A DNA stretch of 64,000 bases from Lepas anatifera (lineage: Eukaryota > Arthropoda > Thecostraca > Lepadidae), in NCBI GenBank assembly GCA_034440635.1, contig JAOTON010000767.1, positions 434,001 to 498,000 of the forward strand. The letters run 5' to 3'. Position numbers and translations under genes: made by a program. A model generated the notes under the pieces. The model was not told the origin of the DNA and did no database searches. It saw only the letters and a list, made by a program, of their open reading frames with translations. This document shows positions 10,962-22,059 of the stretch, piece after piece (within the stretch, counting starts at the first letter, position 1; each line of letters opens with the position of its first letter).

Positions 10962-12012
10962 ATATTCTTCGCTCAAGCTCTTCTCATGCGCTACAGTCCT
11001 GCCGTGTGGTCCCGTGTCCGGCGGGCGTGGCACAAACTATCAGTTCAAAAGATGGCCGACAGATGTCTTCCGGTACAAGACTGTTGGTTTGAATAGGGTG
11101 TGATCGCTGGTTCTGGTCATGTGTTTGATACGATGGTGTCCTAGTTGTTGCTTTTGTAGGTATGTCTGTGTTTAACTCTCACTAACACAGCTGGTCTATG
11201 CGTTCATTGCCGTCATTGACAAGATTTGGGGAGAAGCTAAACAGCGTGTTCGCGCCTTCAGCTCCGAATGGTGGATTGTGCTAAATGTGGGTAAAACGCA
11301 GGAATTCGGGTCGATACCAAATCATCCGATTCAGTGGATAATGAAAGAAATGAAATGGATTTTTACACGTTGCGATGGAACAAGCTTAAATCTTGCAAAT
11401 TATTGAACATGCGAACTTGATGCTTTTAAACGTAGGTGGTGTTGTTGCCACTGTCGTTGGGTTGATCTGACTTCGATATATTTATTTAACTGGTTTTTTT
11501 GTTTTGTTTAGAAGAAGATTTAGAGTTATCCTAACTGCTAATCACAAGCATAATAATGGTCCTCCGATTATGCCGCGTCTCGTTCGGCACAGTACATTGC
11601 AATGGCTGATTCATATATTTATCAGTGGCCGTTTGGCGTTGGAACATTAACAGTCCTTCACAAATATAGTGGTATTTTGGACCTGATTTGTCGATGGGTG
11701 TAGCGTCACAATTACAGCTTCATCCAGTGCCTTTCTGTGTTCGCGTGTGCCCTGTTATGGGCTGATGTACCCCTGTGCGTTTTGATATTGCCCTGTGGGT
11801 GTGTGTGGTAAAGTGTGAAACTCGCACCTGATAAACGACATAATGCCTGTTTTAGGAGGTCCGGTGACATTTTTCAACATGCCCGTTGAGCAGGCTAACC
11901 AAGTGGCCCCGGCACTGTAGAGCCGTAGTTGCCTCCCTGCTGTATTGATTGCTGGATCTGTTTTGCCGCTCAGGAGGAAGGAGGCCTCGTGTCAGGTCAG
12001 CAACGTAAATGT
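10962..12012. other. No gene recognised
   Basis: Unique-looking DNA of moderate composition. No element ends, splice-supported exon or polyadenylation signal that I can defend. Confidence 0.4.
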
Positions 12013-12171
12013 CAGTGTCGGATCCAGAACTGCATTTGGGGGGGCTAGGGGGCTTGAGCCTCCTCTGCCATTGCCTCGGAACAGTCTTCGGCAATGTATT
12101 AACTCTAGACATTCTGACATTTCGGGGGAAGGGGCTTGAGTCCCCTAGCCACCCCCCCGTATCTGCCACTG
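12013..12171 (+). mobile_element. hAT-like MITE (CAGTG family A), older copy
   Basis: The left end CAGTGTCGGATCCAG and right end ATCTGCCACTG are inverted repeats. The inside shares the 'CTGACA-TTTCGGGGG-AGGGGCTT' and 'CCCCTAGCC' blocks with the copy at 48241-48408. Flanks GTAAATGT and GTAGAAAG are only weakly alike, so the 8-bp target duplication is not confirmed here. Confidence 0.65.
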
Positions 12172-14540
12172 GTAGAAAGTCGTTCTGCCGTCACGGACTC
12201 CTGCGTGCAGTTGCCATTGTCGAACAATCTGGTGTGCTGGGGCCACTCGTCTAGCCTCTTGTGTGCGCTCGAATTTGGGCGAAGATGCCGATCCCCGCGC
12301 GGAAATGACGAGTTGTTCAACACTAGTGTCCTGGCGCTGGTTTGACTGGCGAGTCGATTGTCACGGCTCCAGCTCGGGATCGCAGGTGTTGTGCGTTGAT
12401 GCACTGTGGGGTCCAGTGTCGGGTTTGGGTCCGAGGTGTGTGGAGAGCGTGGTGTGCCCTAACCACTGTCGGCGCGGTGTGGGGTGCTCAGTCCCGCGGC
12501 CGCCCTCTGTCGTGATAACTCAGTATTGGTGTGAGCGTGTGCATGCAATACTCACCAGTGATGGAGCTGCCGCGCGGCTGAGTGAGACTAACATAGTCAT
12601 GCTGTTATGCGCCGGATCTAGACCCGAGGTCTAACTTGGTTCAACGTCAGTCGCCTTGGTGGCTCAGGTCACGATTCAGTGAGTCGGGAGGTCTGCTGTG
12701 ACTTCAGTACGGCTCGACAGTCAGTTTGGTCCGGAATGGGTTGCGATCAAGATTCTGTGATGTGTGGGGTTCACCCGGGGACCAGGATTGTGCTTTACTA
12801 GGTGGCGCGAGAAGCTCAGCCTCTATTTTGGTTTTATTGGCCATGATTTGTGTATTTAATTCTCTTTATGCTTCTGTAAAAATCCTGAAATTTATGTTCT
12901 GCTAGATTTTATTTTGTCATTTAACACATTTAGGTGTCGCAATTGGGAAGCAGAAGCCCCTTCCCTCCAGTTTTTCTTCCAAAAGGTTTTCTCGGTTTCA
13001 GCTCATTCGGAGAAAGATGTTCGGTATTTCGTCGGAAACCGTGAAAAGAAGGCAGCAGGAAGCCCAGACGTGTTGAGTGGTTGGCTTTGGAAGGAATTGA
13101 GTATCAGCGTGTAGTTCAGGTTACCTTGGCAGCCCCATCGCCACCCCCACTGGTGCCGAAAGCGGGAGACGCGACCCCCATTTGCCGAACCTTCTAAAAT
13201 ATCGGCTCTCGAAAGAAAAATTAATCTTACCTGCATAATTGTTTTTGTTGTAATTGTTGTGATATGCATACATGAAATGAAAATATTTAAACGCCTTATT
13301 GGTATTTTAATATTGGACAAAATATTGAATTATGCTGATTTCATCAACGTATATAATATTTTGAGTATATATGTTGTAAAAATGTGCATGCCTTCCCCCA
13401 CCTTCTACACCCTGGCAACGCTTTTCATAGGGGATTAAAGACGAAAGCTGAAATGTAAGAATGGTCTTCCAAAATGTGAGATAAGCGCTTCCAGACATCC
13501 AAATTCAGGTGTTCATCCCTCATGCTCGTTCTTCACCTCTCGCTCCCGTTTTTACGGTTTCGCCACAAAAAATAGGGCTGTTCCGTTTTAATACCAATGC
13601 TTGATATTAATTATAACAAGATGAAACTTATTTGTTTAAACTAGGGACGATTTCAAACTGGTGACGAAATCCTCGGTGAGTCACAGCATCGTACTATGGA
13701 CAGGTAACTATTTGGAGCGCTTCCCTCGTGCAGAAAGCTGCGCCCTTGCGAAACCTGTCATTGCCGCGATTGCAACATGGCGGGTGCAAGTTGCACGGTG
13801 CTGAATCATCGCATCGCCTCACGGTTTGTTGTGACCCTGTGACTTTTCAGATCCCCGTGTTATGCAGGGTTGTCTTTTTACCCGCCTGAAAGTGTGTTGC
13901 CTTGTTAATTTTTTAATAAACTGGCTTGATATCCAGGTGTTTCTCCAGTTTGGAACTTTTCGCGTTGGCATGGGGCCGCCAGTTAAAAATATTGTGTCCC
14001 ATGACTAGACGCAGCCCACCAGGGTTATGACCAGTGCTGGTCTTGTTTATGCTGATAAATTTCATCTCGTATTCGTTTGATTTTGCTGGTAATTGGTAAT
14101 GATATCACGCCCGCATCGCTGTTTCAGCGCTATCTATCGTCACTGAGTGATTTGTCGTGGCTCCAGCTGTTTTATCTCGCTATAGGTGGCAGCAGGATCG
14201 GGCCGAGCCTTGCTGGGTGACGGCTCTCTCCATACATGCATTCACACAAATGAGTGAGAGAATTATACATACATACACAGGCATGGATTAAAATCGGGTG
14301 ACAAGTAAAAATAGCGTTTAAAAAAGCTCCCGGCGGACCGTTTTGTGAGTTGAAGGCGGGTCGCGCGTGCGGGCAACATCAATTTTCATGTGGCAAAAAT
14401 GTGACGGAATAACAGCGACCTCAAACGCCCGATTTCTCCAAGGACAGCATGTCTCCTCACCGAGTACCTGGCTCTCCTACAATAATGTGCCAATTCAAAT
14501 GTTGGTAGTTATCCATTGGTATGCTTCAGCGATCCAGATT
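12172..14540. other. No gene recognised
   Basis: The part from about 12180 to 12800 is GC-richer and carries overlapping open frames on both strands (12263-12634 is the longest) without splice or domain support. From 12830 to 14340 the sequence is AT-rich. A TGAGTCA lies at 13677-13683. No element ends were recognised. Confidence 0.4.
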
Positions 14541-14544
14541 GCCG

Positions 14545-14722
14545 ATCGGGCACCTTCGGCGCCATCGACCGGGCGCCATCACCGGGGCGCCACTTATGCC
14601 GGCAAAGATCAGGTGGGCGCCAAACCTATCGGTGGGCGCCGACTTTCGCATCCTGTGAAGCGACATTTCAGGGGCGCCGAGGGTCGATCAGGGCACGCCC
14701 CCTTCCCCTGGATCCGCCTTGT
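14545..14722 (-). mobile_element. GGCGCC-rich MITE (family C), partial copy
   Basis: Contains repeated GGCGCC(A/C)CC blocks, the shared phrase CAAACCTATCGGTGGGCGCC and GACATTTCAGGGGCGCCGAGG, and a right end CCCCTGGATCCGCCTTGTAT. It matches, in reverse, the fuller copy at 44930-45201. The opposite end is missing. Confidence 0.75.
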
Positions 14723-15065
14723 ATGCTTATCAATTGTGACTACAAATTTGGGGTCACATATTCGTATTCTTTATTATTAGGTGGATATAATACGTGCTGC
14801 GCATACTATAGCTTGATATTCTTATTTTGAATCGTAGGTAGTCTAGGAAAAAAATGGTTAGAAATGAAGCTTTTAATGCCTATGTTTTGAAGTTCGAGTT
14901 TAAATGTGTAAGTTTGGAATGAGCTGCGCGTTTGGAATGCGTAGCTTTAAAATGTAGGACGAATTGAGCATGGTAGGTATATGATGCTGATATATCTCCA
15001 GTGAGTAGGGCATGTTGGGCTATTCATTGAAATATTTTTGCAAAAGCATGGTATATGTCCTTTAA

Positions 15066-16094
15066 CCCGCGCCCCACCGGGGGTCCGGCGCCACCTTCGC
15101 CCCACCGAAGGGGCCATCGATGGCCCCCCCTCTAACTCCGAAAATATGGGCGTTAGCGCAAATCTGCAAAGTGCAATAGAAAGCTCGCGTGAATTCAGTA
15201 AGAAATTACTTCGCATGTTTTAGTGCTCAGGTCAATGGTTTGACCTCCAGAGGTCAAATTAGGTCAAGATCGGCTATTTTCACTCAAATATGCAATGATT
15301 AAGCAAACTGGGCATAACTCTTATGTCATTAGAGCTATTGAGGCCTGGTAAAGTACATTTGATAGCAAATTGCCAGTACTTTTTTCGCTATGTGGAACGT
15401 AAAGACCTCCCGCCAGTGGTTTGACCGCCAGAGGTCACCTCGTGACCTAATATGACCTGAGGTCACGAAAGGTCAAAAAGTGACCTTGCTGTATATCAAA
15501 TGAAAGCCAGTGACAAGACAAACACGATGGTGTTTGTTTCACTGCTCTAGCTCAATTAGGTCAAAAGTTATTGTCAAAATACTGTTTTTGACCTCTGGTG
15601 ACCTTGGATGACCTTGGGAAAGTCAAAAGGCAAATATGACCCCTGGGATCCGTGAAAGGGTGTCCAAAAACGTTGTTCTGAGCAGTCTGAGTATTTGCAA
15701 TCATTTTTGTGGCTTTTATATCATGAAATAGCTTTTCCCCATGCTTTTCCAATGGGAGAGGTCGCCTCGTGACCTGACCTCAGGGCACGAAATCGAAAAA
15801 TCCCGGATATACACCTTGTAGACCCTGGAGAGGTCATGAAGTGTAGGAAGTTTCAAATCGATCGACTTTGAAATGTAGCTCTTACAGAGCTCTAAAGGTG
15901 AAGTGAGGTGACCTTGGTTGACCTCGTCTGGTGACCTGACCTTGGGTGACCCGGGGTAAAAAATTTCAGGGATGATGGGAAAATGATGCAGTGAGAGGTA
16001 GAGCCCTCAACAGCGGTGCTGCGCCTCGTCGTTTTTCTGCTATCCCGGAAAAACCTTAGGGGGGCCATCGATGGCCCCCCCGGTGGGGCGAGGG
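15066..16094 (+). mobile_element. TTAA family 1 non-autonomous transposon, full copy A, loaded with AGGTCA half-sites
   Basis: TTAA at 15062-15065 and 16095-16098 flank inverted termini CCCGCGCCCCACCGGGGG / CCCCCCGGTGGGGCGAGGG. TTAA duplication with CCC-starting termini is characteristic of the piggyBac superfamily. Near both ends lies a GC palindrome centred on CCATCGATGG with G and C runs either side. The interior has no transposase. It has 21 perfect AGGTCA/TGACCT hexamers (15229, 15241, 15251, 15261, 15432, 15443, 15453, 15460, 15470, 15481, 15558, 15589, 15599, 15609, 15770, 15775, 15831, 15909, 15919, 15932, 15937), many exactly 10 bp apart. It differs from the copy at 36274 at only about 15-25 sites by eye, so both inserted recently. 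Confidence 0.92.
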
Positions 16095-16379
16095 TTAAAA
16101 AATGTAGGTTTATAAAGATGCATCATCGGAGTATCTGCAAATGGTCACAGCTTTATACAGGTACACAAGAGCTTACTCATTTTGGGCTGTTAACAGTGAT
16201 TGCGACTTGAATAAGCTTACTGAATCGATGAGTCAGTTTTGATTCACCTAAAACATCCAGGTAAATGGATTCAACTCCGGCTCGGTGACTGGTGCTTGAA
16301 TCAGAACTCACCCTGGCCCCCAGAGTCAAATCAACCAGTTCGCACGTCGACGACTCTGTGTAAGCTCCCATCCGGGCCA

Positions 16380-16680
16380 GTTATCTCACTTCTGCGCCGT
16401 CAGCTGATATCACCCGCCCTCGGCGTGACTGCCACGTGACCGTGCGGCTCTCAAACGCCGCGGTCACGTGATTGTTTATCGCCCCAAGTGGCGACAAGAT
16501 AGCGGGGTACCGGACGACAGGTGCGCCTCTCAAACAGAGCTGCGGTGCAGGGGAAGGGCCCCGTCCGATATGACTGACGTACTCGCCTCGTCGGTGCACG
16601 GTTGTTACTCAGTTGACATTTCGTCGTCAGCGTCGGCAGTAAAGTTCATCGTTGTTTCAGTGGGCCCGTGACACTCGGTT
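16380..16680. promoter_or_regulatory. GC-rich single-copy island with paired CACGTG E-boxes
   Basis: Two CACGTG hexamers at 16433-16438 and 16465-16470 sit in mirror contexts, CACGTGACCG-TGCGGC and GCCGC-GGTCACGTG, forming an imperfect inverted repeat with an 8-base loop. The GTCACGTGA/T context suits bHLH-Zip factors such as USF, MITF/TFE or Myc-Max. The flanks are CpG-rich and not part of any repeat seen in the window. Candidate enhancer or alternative promoter; no transcript evidence. Confidence 0.35.
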
Positions 16681-17930
16681 CATTGCCGGGCTGTGTTCTG
16701 CGCCCCCGCGCACAGCCCAGCTGCCAAGTGCTTCCACGCAGTTGGCTCACCAACCCGGCAGCTACTCTCGAGCCGAACTTATTTTCCTAAAAATTATGAG
16801 AATTCTGATTGCATACATCACAATATAGTGATGGTTTCAAAGAACCCGATCGTTTTATCTTCTCCTCAAGCTGAGCATTCAGGAGGTGCTTTGATTTTGC
16901 TGAGGTCTAGCCTCAGTGAAAAACGGCTTGCGGTTAGTAGATGTCCTGACGATATCGATGTTGAAAACCAAAACACCATACTTTTAGCACTCCTGGCGGG
17001 TTGGTTGTCGATGATCAGCTGGCTGGTCCCGCACAGCGTGGTCCAAGCCGAAATCAGCAAGCTTTTCCCTACCCTCCCGTAGGGTTTTAACGGTTACGTT
17101 CAGTGAAAAACCCCAGAACCTCAGCAGTGTTCAGGCAGGCAGGTAAAAAAGTTTGACCTACAGTTCTCGGCTCAGCGGTGAGTCCCGTCAGTCGAACCTG
17201 TCCCCATTAGCCTGTCTGTCCTCAGCGCTCTGGGCAATCTCCGAGATAAGCTGCCATGCTAAGCCCTCGGCCCTAAAGATATAAACAGCTGTGAGTAAAG
17301 AGTAAAGGAAGACAGTACAGACAGCAACGTTCCTCCGTCATCAATATCCAAAACAGTATTCACCCGTGCCCAAACCAGCACCGACCAAAGGCCAGTCGGT
17401 ATTTCAGAATCTACTGTGTGTATTTTCTGATGCTGTAAACTTAGCTGACATGTGGCGTACTTCCTATCGAGAAGGAAGATGCCATTTGGGTTTGCAGCTG
17501 CTCCCCTGGGAGCTGCAGTGCACCCTGTCGGCTTTGCTGAGCACACGTGACCGGCCGGCAGCTTATGGCGGGGTTTACACGGGTGTGAGTCACCTCTCCG
17601 ATATTGTAATCCCCCTGCACGAGTGCACCACAACCGGCCGGAGGTGCGACTGTACTATGGCAGAACTATCCCTTGATTTTTTGTTGGTTTGCTGGCTAAG
17701 CCACTGGCGCTGATTGCACGAACTCGAAGTGATTTTTGCAGGTGGACCTTAACATTATACCTCACCGTCACCATGATGTACATTTCGCCCTCATGCGACA
17801 TTTTTGTATGTATGGCTATAGAACTGGAAGTCCTTGGCGGTCAGTCGGCTTTGTTGATAGTGCGACGCAAGCTGACAAAGTTCTGGCCACGCAGCTGAAT
17901 CAGTCTGATTCTCATGTTTCTGGTGGCCAC
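16681..17930. other. No gene recognised
   Basis: Mixed composition with a TGAGTCA at 17586-17592. The open frames 16693-17082, 17366-17713 and 17736-18041 are ordinary in length and lack known motifs. The last, running into a G-rich tract, overlaps the repeat at 17935. Confidence 0.35.
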
Positions 17931-17934
17931 CTTA

Positions 17935-18060
17935 ACACGTGCACTGCGGGGGGTCTCAGAGGCCCCCTCCCATTTTCCCAGGTGGCCGGTGAACCGCTCA
18001 AATCCGAAAAAGGATACTCAGCCACATTTGAGAGAATTTAATGGCGTGTCAATTGGTGAG
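17935..18060 (+). repeat. Two-copy interspersed repeat (partner at 24150-24290)
   Basis: The string GCACTG(C/A)(G/A)GGGGG...CCCCCTCCCAT...TTTTCC(C/G)GGTGGCCGG(T/A)GAA..CG....GAGAATT(T/C)AA is shared with 24150-24290 in the same orientation, with divergence and small indels. No termini or target duplication found, so class is unknown. Confidence 0.6.
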
Positions 18061-18794
18061 AGAAGCTTGAAAATTGGCGATTTATTATGGGCTTTCACAG
18101 TCAGGCCTTCATTTTACCTCTTCCACACAGGCCTACATTTCACAGTAAGGCCTACATTTTACTCCTACATTTTACCTCTCCTAGGTTATACGCATTTCAA
18201 ATGATCAGTACCAAAAGTCACGCCTAGCACATACATTTTGATTTTAATTTGTCCCCACAGCGGTTTGTAAATATAACGTTGCGTTGCATGGTTAACAGTG
18301 GTCTCCCTCCATGGAATTGCCATGAGACTACCTAGGGAAGACGGGGCCGACAGGGGGTGCAAATTTACATTTTCCGCGTCAAGGGGAAACAAAATATCGA
18401 TCAAGTGGTTTCTCAGCATGCTCTATCACATGGCTATCTCAGTTCAGATCCCATTATTAATGTGCTACACTGCCTTTAACTTTAAGCGCAGAAACTAATC
18501 AAGTAGGTACGTCACATATTCACTCCAAATTTAACGATTAGTGAGGGTCATTTGGCTGTTGACGATAACATTTCATTTCATGAACCAAAAATTCATCAGA
18601 TTGGGGCTCGTTGTTGCATTCCGCACTGCCTGGCTACAACATTTTAATACCTATTGCCATTTCTTCTGAAATTGGGACCTTTTAAAAGTGGCCAGGGGTA
18701 TGCCTGTTCCCACTTGCACATTTTATTGAAAGAGGCCATTATTGATCATGAGTCTCCGTCTCCATTGATTTTTCTCCGCTGCGCACCATGCCTG
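18061..18794. other. No gene recognised; short CCTACATTTTACCTC repeats
   Basis: Between 18090 and 18185 a short imperfect tandem, (GGCCT)ACATTT(T)AC, occurs about four times. The remainder is AT-rich, without features that I can support. Confidence 0.4.
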
Positions 18795-19755
18795 CCGCTT
18801 TACTGTGGCGCAGTCTCGAACCTGAAGCTATACTGTGCCGCAGTGTCTGACCTAAAGCTATACTGTACCGCAGTGTCTGGCCTGAAGCTAAACTGTGCCG
18901 CAGTGTCCGGCCTGAAGCTATACTGTGCCGCAGTGTCTGAACTGAAGCTATACTGTCCCGCAGTGTCCGGCCTGAAGCTATACAGCGCCGCAGTGTCTGG
19001 CCTGAAGCTATACTGTGCCGCAGTGTCTGAACTGAAGTTATACTGTGTCGCAGTGTCTGGCCTGAAGCTATACTGTGCCGCAGTGTCGAGCTTGCTGCAT
19101 ACAGCGCCCTAGCGCCTGAATTGAAGCTACACTGTGCCGCAGTGTCTGACCTGAAGCTATACTGTGCCGCAGTGTCCGGCCTGAAGCTATACTGTGCCGC
19201 AGTGTCTGACCTGAAGCTATACTGTGCCGCGGTGTCTGGCCTGAAGCTATGATGTGCCGCAGCGTCGAGCCTGGTGCTCTTCTGCGCCGTGGTATCGAGC
19301 CTGGTTCTATACTGCGGCGCAGTATCTAGCCTGAAGCTATACTGTTCGGCAGTGTGTAGCCTGAAGCTATGCTGTGCCGCAGTATCTAGCCTGAAGCTAT
19401 ACTGTTCGGCAGTGTGTAGCCTGAAGCTATGCTGGGCCATAGCATTTAACCTGAAGTTATGATGGGCCGCAGCGTCGAGCCTGGTGCTCTACTGCGCCGT
19501 GGTATCGAGCCTGGTTCTATACTGCGGCGCAGTATCTAGCCTGAAGCTATACTGTGCCGCAGTATCTAGCCTGAAGCTATACTGTGCCGCAGTATCTAGC
19601 CTGAAGCTATACTGTTCGGCAGTGTGTAGCCTGAAGCTATGCTGGGCCATAGCATTTAACCTGAAGTTATGATGGGCCGCTGCGTCGAGCCTGGTGCTCT
19701 ACTGCGCCATGGTATCGGGCCTGGTTCTATACTGCGGCGCAGTATCTGCATGAAA
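18795..19755 (+). repeat. 30-bp minisatellite with 210-bp higher-order repeat
   Basis: About 32 imperfect units of the type CTGAAGCTATACTGTGCCGC followed by AGTGTCTGGC. Because 30 is divisible by three, long repeat-coded frames run through it (plus 18654-19112, 19274-19462, 19484-19672; minus 18739-19440), reading as 10-residue repeats such as LYCAAVSGLK or HSIASGQTLR. In the second half, CGTCGAGCCTGGTGCTCT recurs at 19263, 19473 and 19683, exactly 210 bp (seven units) apart, showing higher-order duplication. I see no splice or start context that would make these frames a gene. Confidence 0.93.
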
Positions 19756-20815
19756 CTGCAAATGTCACTATCATAGCATTGAAATTATGGCTCGTTTAAA
19801 AGTCACTTACAAGATTACCTTTGCAATCTTTCCATCCAATCTTTCCAATATCTTAGGCTTCCAATTGATTCAGAACCCTTGAAACCTTGTATAAACCCAA
19901 TTTGAGGGAAATGATTAATTTAGGATGAATTCTGAATTCTTTGAATTGATGAATGAACAAATGAATAACTTCTTTGTTCCTCTTGTGTTGGAATGGCCCA
20001 GCGTAGAAATAAAAAGTATATAGCCCTAGGCCACGAGCCTGTCAACAAGCCTATAACACTCAAACAAGGAGATAACACTAAAAACAGTAGCTGAGAGCCT
20101 TGTTAAAGATAATTGTCGAGAGTGCAATGCTGTTGATAACAATGCGTTGATATAACAATTCATTAAGGTCATAGTCAGCTCCATATTGCGTTCGTCTGAC
20201 GTGATTCATGACCTGATGGATTTAAATCGATACGACTTCGGCATGCTTATTTTTTGCAAACATGCAGTTTACATTGACCCCACAGGCTTTCAAGAATCAT
20301 AAGAAAACAGTTCATGGCCACTTCAACGTGCGCTATAGTGTGCCCGAAAGAGAGGCTTAGTCACTAATCCGCTAAGACGAGTTCGTTTGTGATAGGGACG
20401 CGCCGATGACTAGACTGAAAGATGATGTATTTTGAAACAGCGAAATCCGACGTCACATGCAAACATCGTAGTTAGATGCTATGAATCAGACTAGCAGTTT
20501 CACAGGCGTGAGAAAAAAGACGCAAAGTCGAAGAACATCGCATTTGGAGTTAGAATTGGCGATAGAGTACAGAACTACAGATATCGATATAAGAACCATA
20601 CACGACATTTTCACTTAGAAAATGATCACTATAGCTGAAAATATTCAACGTATGATAAGCCTCTGAGGACACGACTTTAGCCAATTGTGAAGGCGGCAGC
20701 AGACGTCTGAAAATAGTAAGGCAGGTACCGTTGCTGCAGGTTGCACTTGGATAGTAGCCGTTACTTTATTGATTTCAGCTTACTCAGCAGTGAATCGGTC
20801 AGCTGCACTTCTACT
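19756..20815. other. AT-rich DNA, nothing recognised
   Basis: Unique-looking AT-rich sequence between the minisatellite and the family 2 element. No frame above chance length and no element ends. Confidence 0.4.
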
Positions 20816-20819
20816 TTAA

Positions 20820-22054
20820 CCCTATTTCCGTCAGGCTCCCGGCTACCCCTATTTCCGGCAAGGGGGGCAATATCGGCCCCCTCTAAGATCTCGTAATCTA
20901 ACCGGCCGATTTTGAAAATTCAAAGTGCTATAGATTTCCTGACGCTTAACTTTATTTTGAAAAAAGAAAATTTCAAAATTTTGATTTGTAAGGAGAAGGT
21001 CGTGCAAAATATACAATTTTTGTGTATTTTTTAGATTTTCCATAACCCTTGTCTCTGTTGTACGATTTTCACAAAACTAGTTCAGATTTACAAATAATTG
21101 ACCCAAAATTCTTATATACTGAGTTACGCAAAAATTCGAAATTCAATGGCAGTTACAGGACCAGGACTATGAGGGGAAATATATACAACCTAAAAAGTTT
21201 TTTTACACGGATTAGAAGCCGTCATATACTGCTTGGCATCTTTGACACATAAATAAATGAGAAAAAAGTGAAAACTCATCAGGGGCGGATGCAGTAATGT
21301 AAAACAGTGGGGTAAATACATACCAACAATATGAGAGTGGTATGCATGAGTATATTAGTCCCTCGACTAGTTGAAATTTATTTCTGATAATTTTTACCCT
21401 CCCATGGCAGCTCTGGGAAAGGGGGTGACATGGGCGGATCAAGGACTCTCGTGGGGGGGTTGGGGGTTATTGGAAACACATTTTCAATATACAATGATAT
21501 TGAGTCGCGGCGGTGATACTGGCTGGGAATATACATTTTGAAAATGTGTAGTGACTGGACACGCCTCTGGTAATCTAGAATTGGGTTATAACTATTTTGA
21601 ATTTTCATATACCCAATTTTATTCGCCCTGGCACGGCTGGAAGCAGTCTTCTCACTTACTAACGCTTAGTCCTTCTTGATAACATTCCCCCCATTTTGAA
21701 CTGCTGTAACCGCCCCTGATGAATACAAATAGTGACAATTGTGAATGCACTATCATCTCACATAGAAAATGATATAATAAAACCATATAGCTGGTATCAG
21801 GATCAGCAGAGACGGCTTCCTGTTACAAAGAACCCATCGCATACGATAATACTTGGTTTGTGGATAGAACCTCCCCAAAAACCCAGCCATAGCTCCGCCC
21901 CTGGTAAACATATAATCTTGAAAATTTCAGAAAACCTGCCTGTACTAGTTTTAGGAAAAGTCAGGAAGTTTCAAAGTTCTATCGCAAGCCGTTTTGGAGA
22001 TATCCTCGAAAAACCTGAAGGGGGGCAATATTAGCCCCCCTGCCGGAAATAGGG
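20820..22054 (+). mobile_element. TTAA family 2 non-autonomous transposon, full copy
   Basis: TTAA at 20816-20819 and 22055-22058 flank inverted termini CCCTATTTCCG / CGGAAATAGGG. Just inside each end is a GC hairpin: GGGGGGCAATATCGGCCCCC on the left, GGGGGGCAATATTAGCCCCC on the right. This placement parallels family 1, although the sequences differ. No transposase frame is present. A second, nested element with CAGGGGCGGATGCAG ends appears to lie at about 21280-21718. A truncated relative lies at 52682-53395. Confidence 0.88.
21280..21718 (+). mobile_element. Probable nested hAT-like MITE inside the family 2 element
   Basis: Left end CAGGGGCGGATGCAGTAATG and right end CTGCTGTAACCGCCCCTG are inverted repeats. 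The flanking octamers AAACTCAT and ATGAATAC do not match, so either the termini belong to two different insertions or the duplication has decayed. Internal GGGCGGATCAAGGACTCTCG near 21433 suggests a further fragment of the same kind. Confidence 0.4.
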
Positions 22055-22059
22055 TTAAG

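Noticed and set aside
12263..12634. 123-codon plus-strand ORF
   Set aside because: GC-rich chance frame; arginine/cysteine-rich translation with no motif or splice context.
15561..15752. 63-codon ORF (MEKHGEKLFHDIKATKMI...) conserved between the two intact family 1 copies (also 36767-36958)
   Set aside because: The copies are nearly identical overall, so ORF conservation carries no information; it runs through the half-site array and has no known motif.
18739..19440. 233-codon minus-strand ORF in the minisatellite
   Set aside because: Its openness follows from a codon-divisible 30-bp repeat free of stops; there is no start context, splice site or unique sequence to support a gene.
18795..19755. 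Regular 30-bp repeats reminiscent of a CRISPR array
   Set aside because: The units are directly tandem with no unique spacers and all positions drift. It is a minisatellite, and the genome is eukaryotic.
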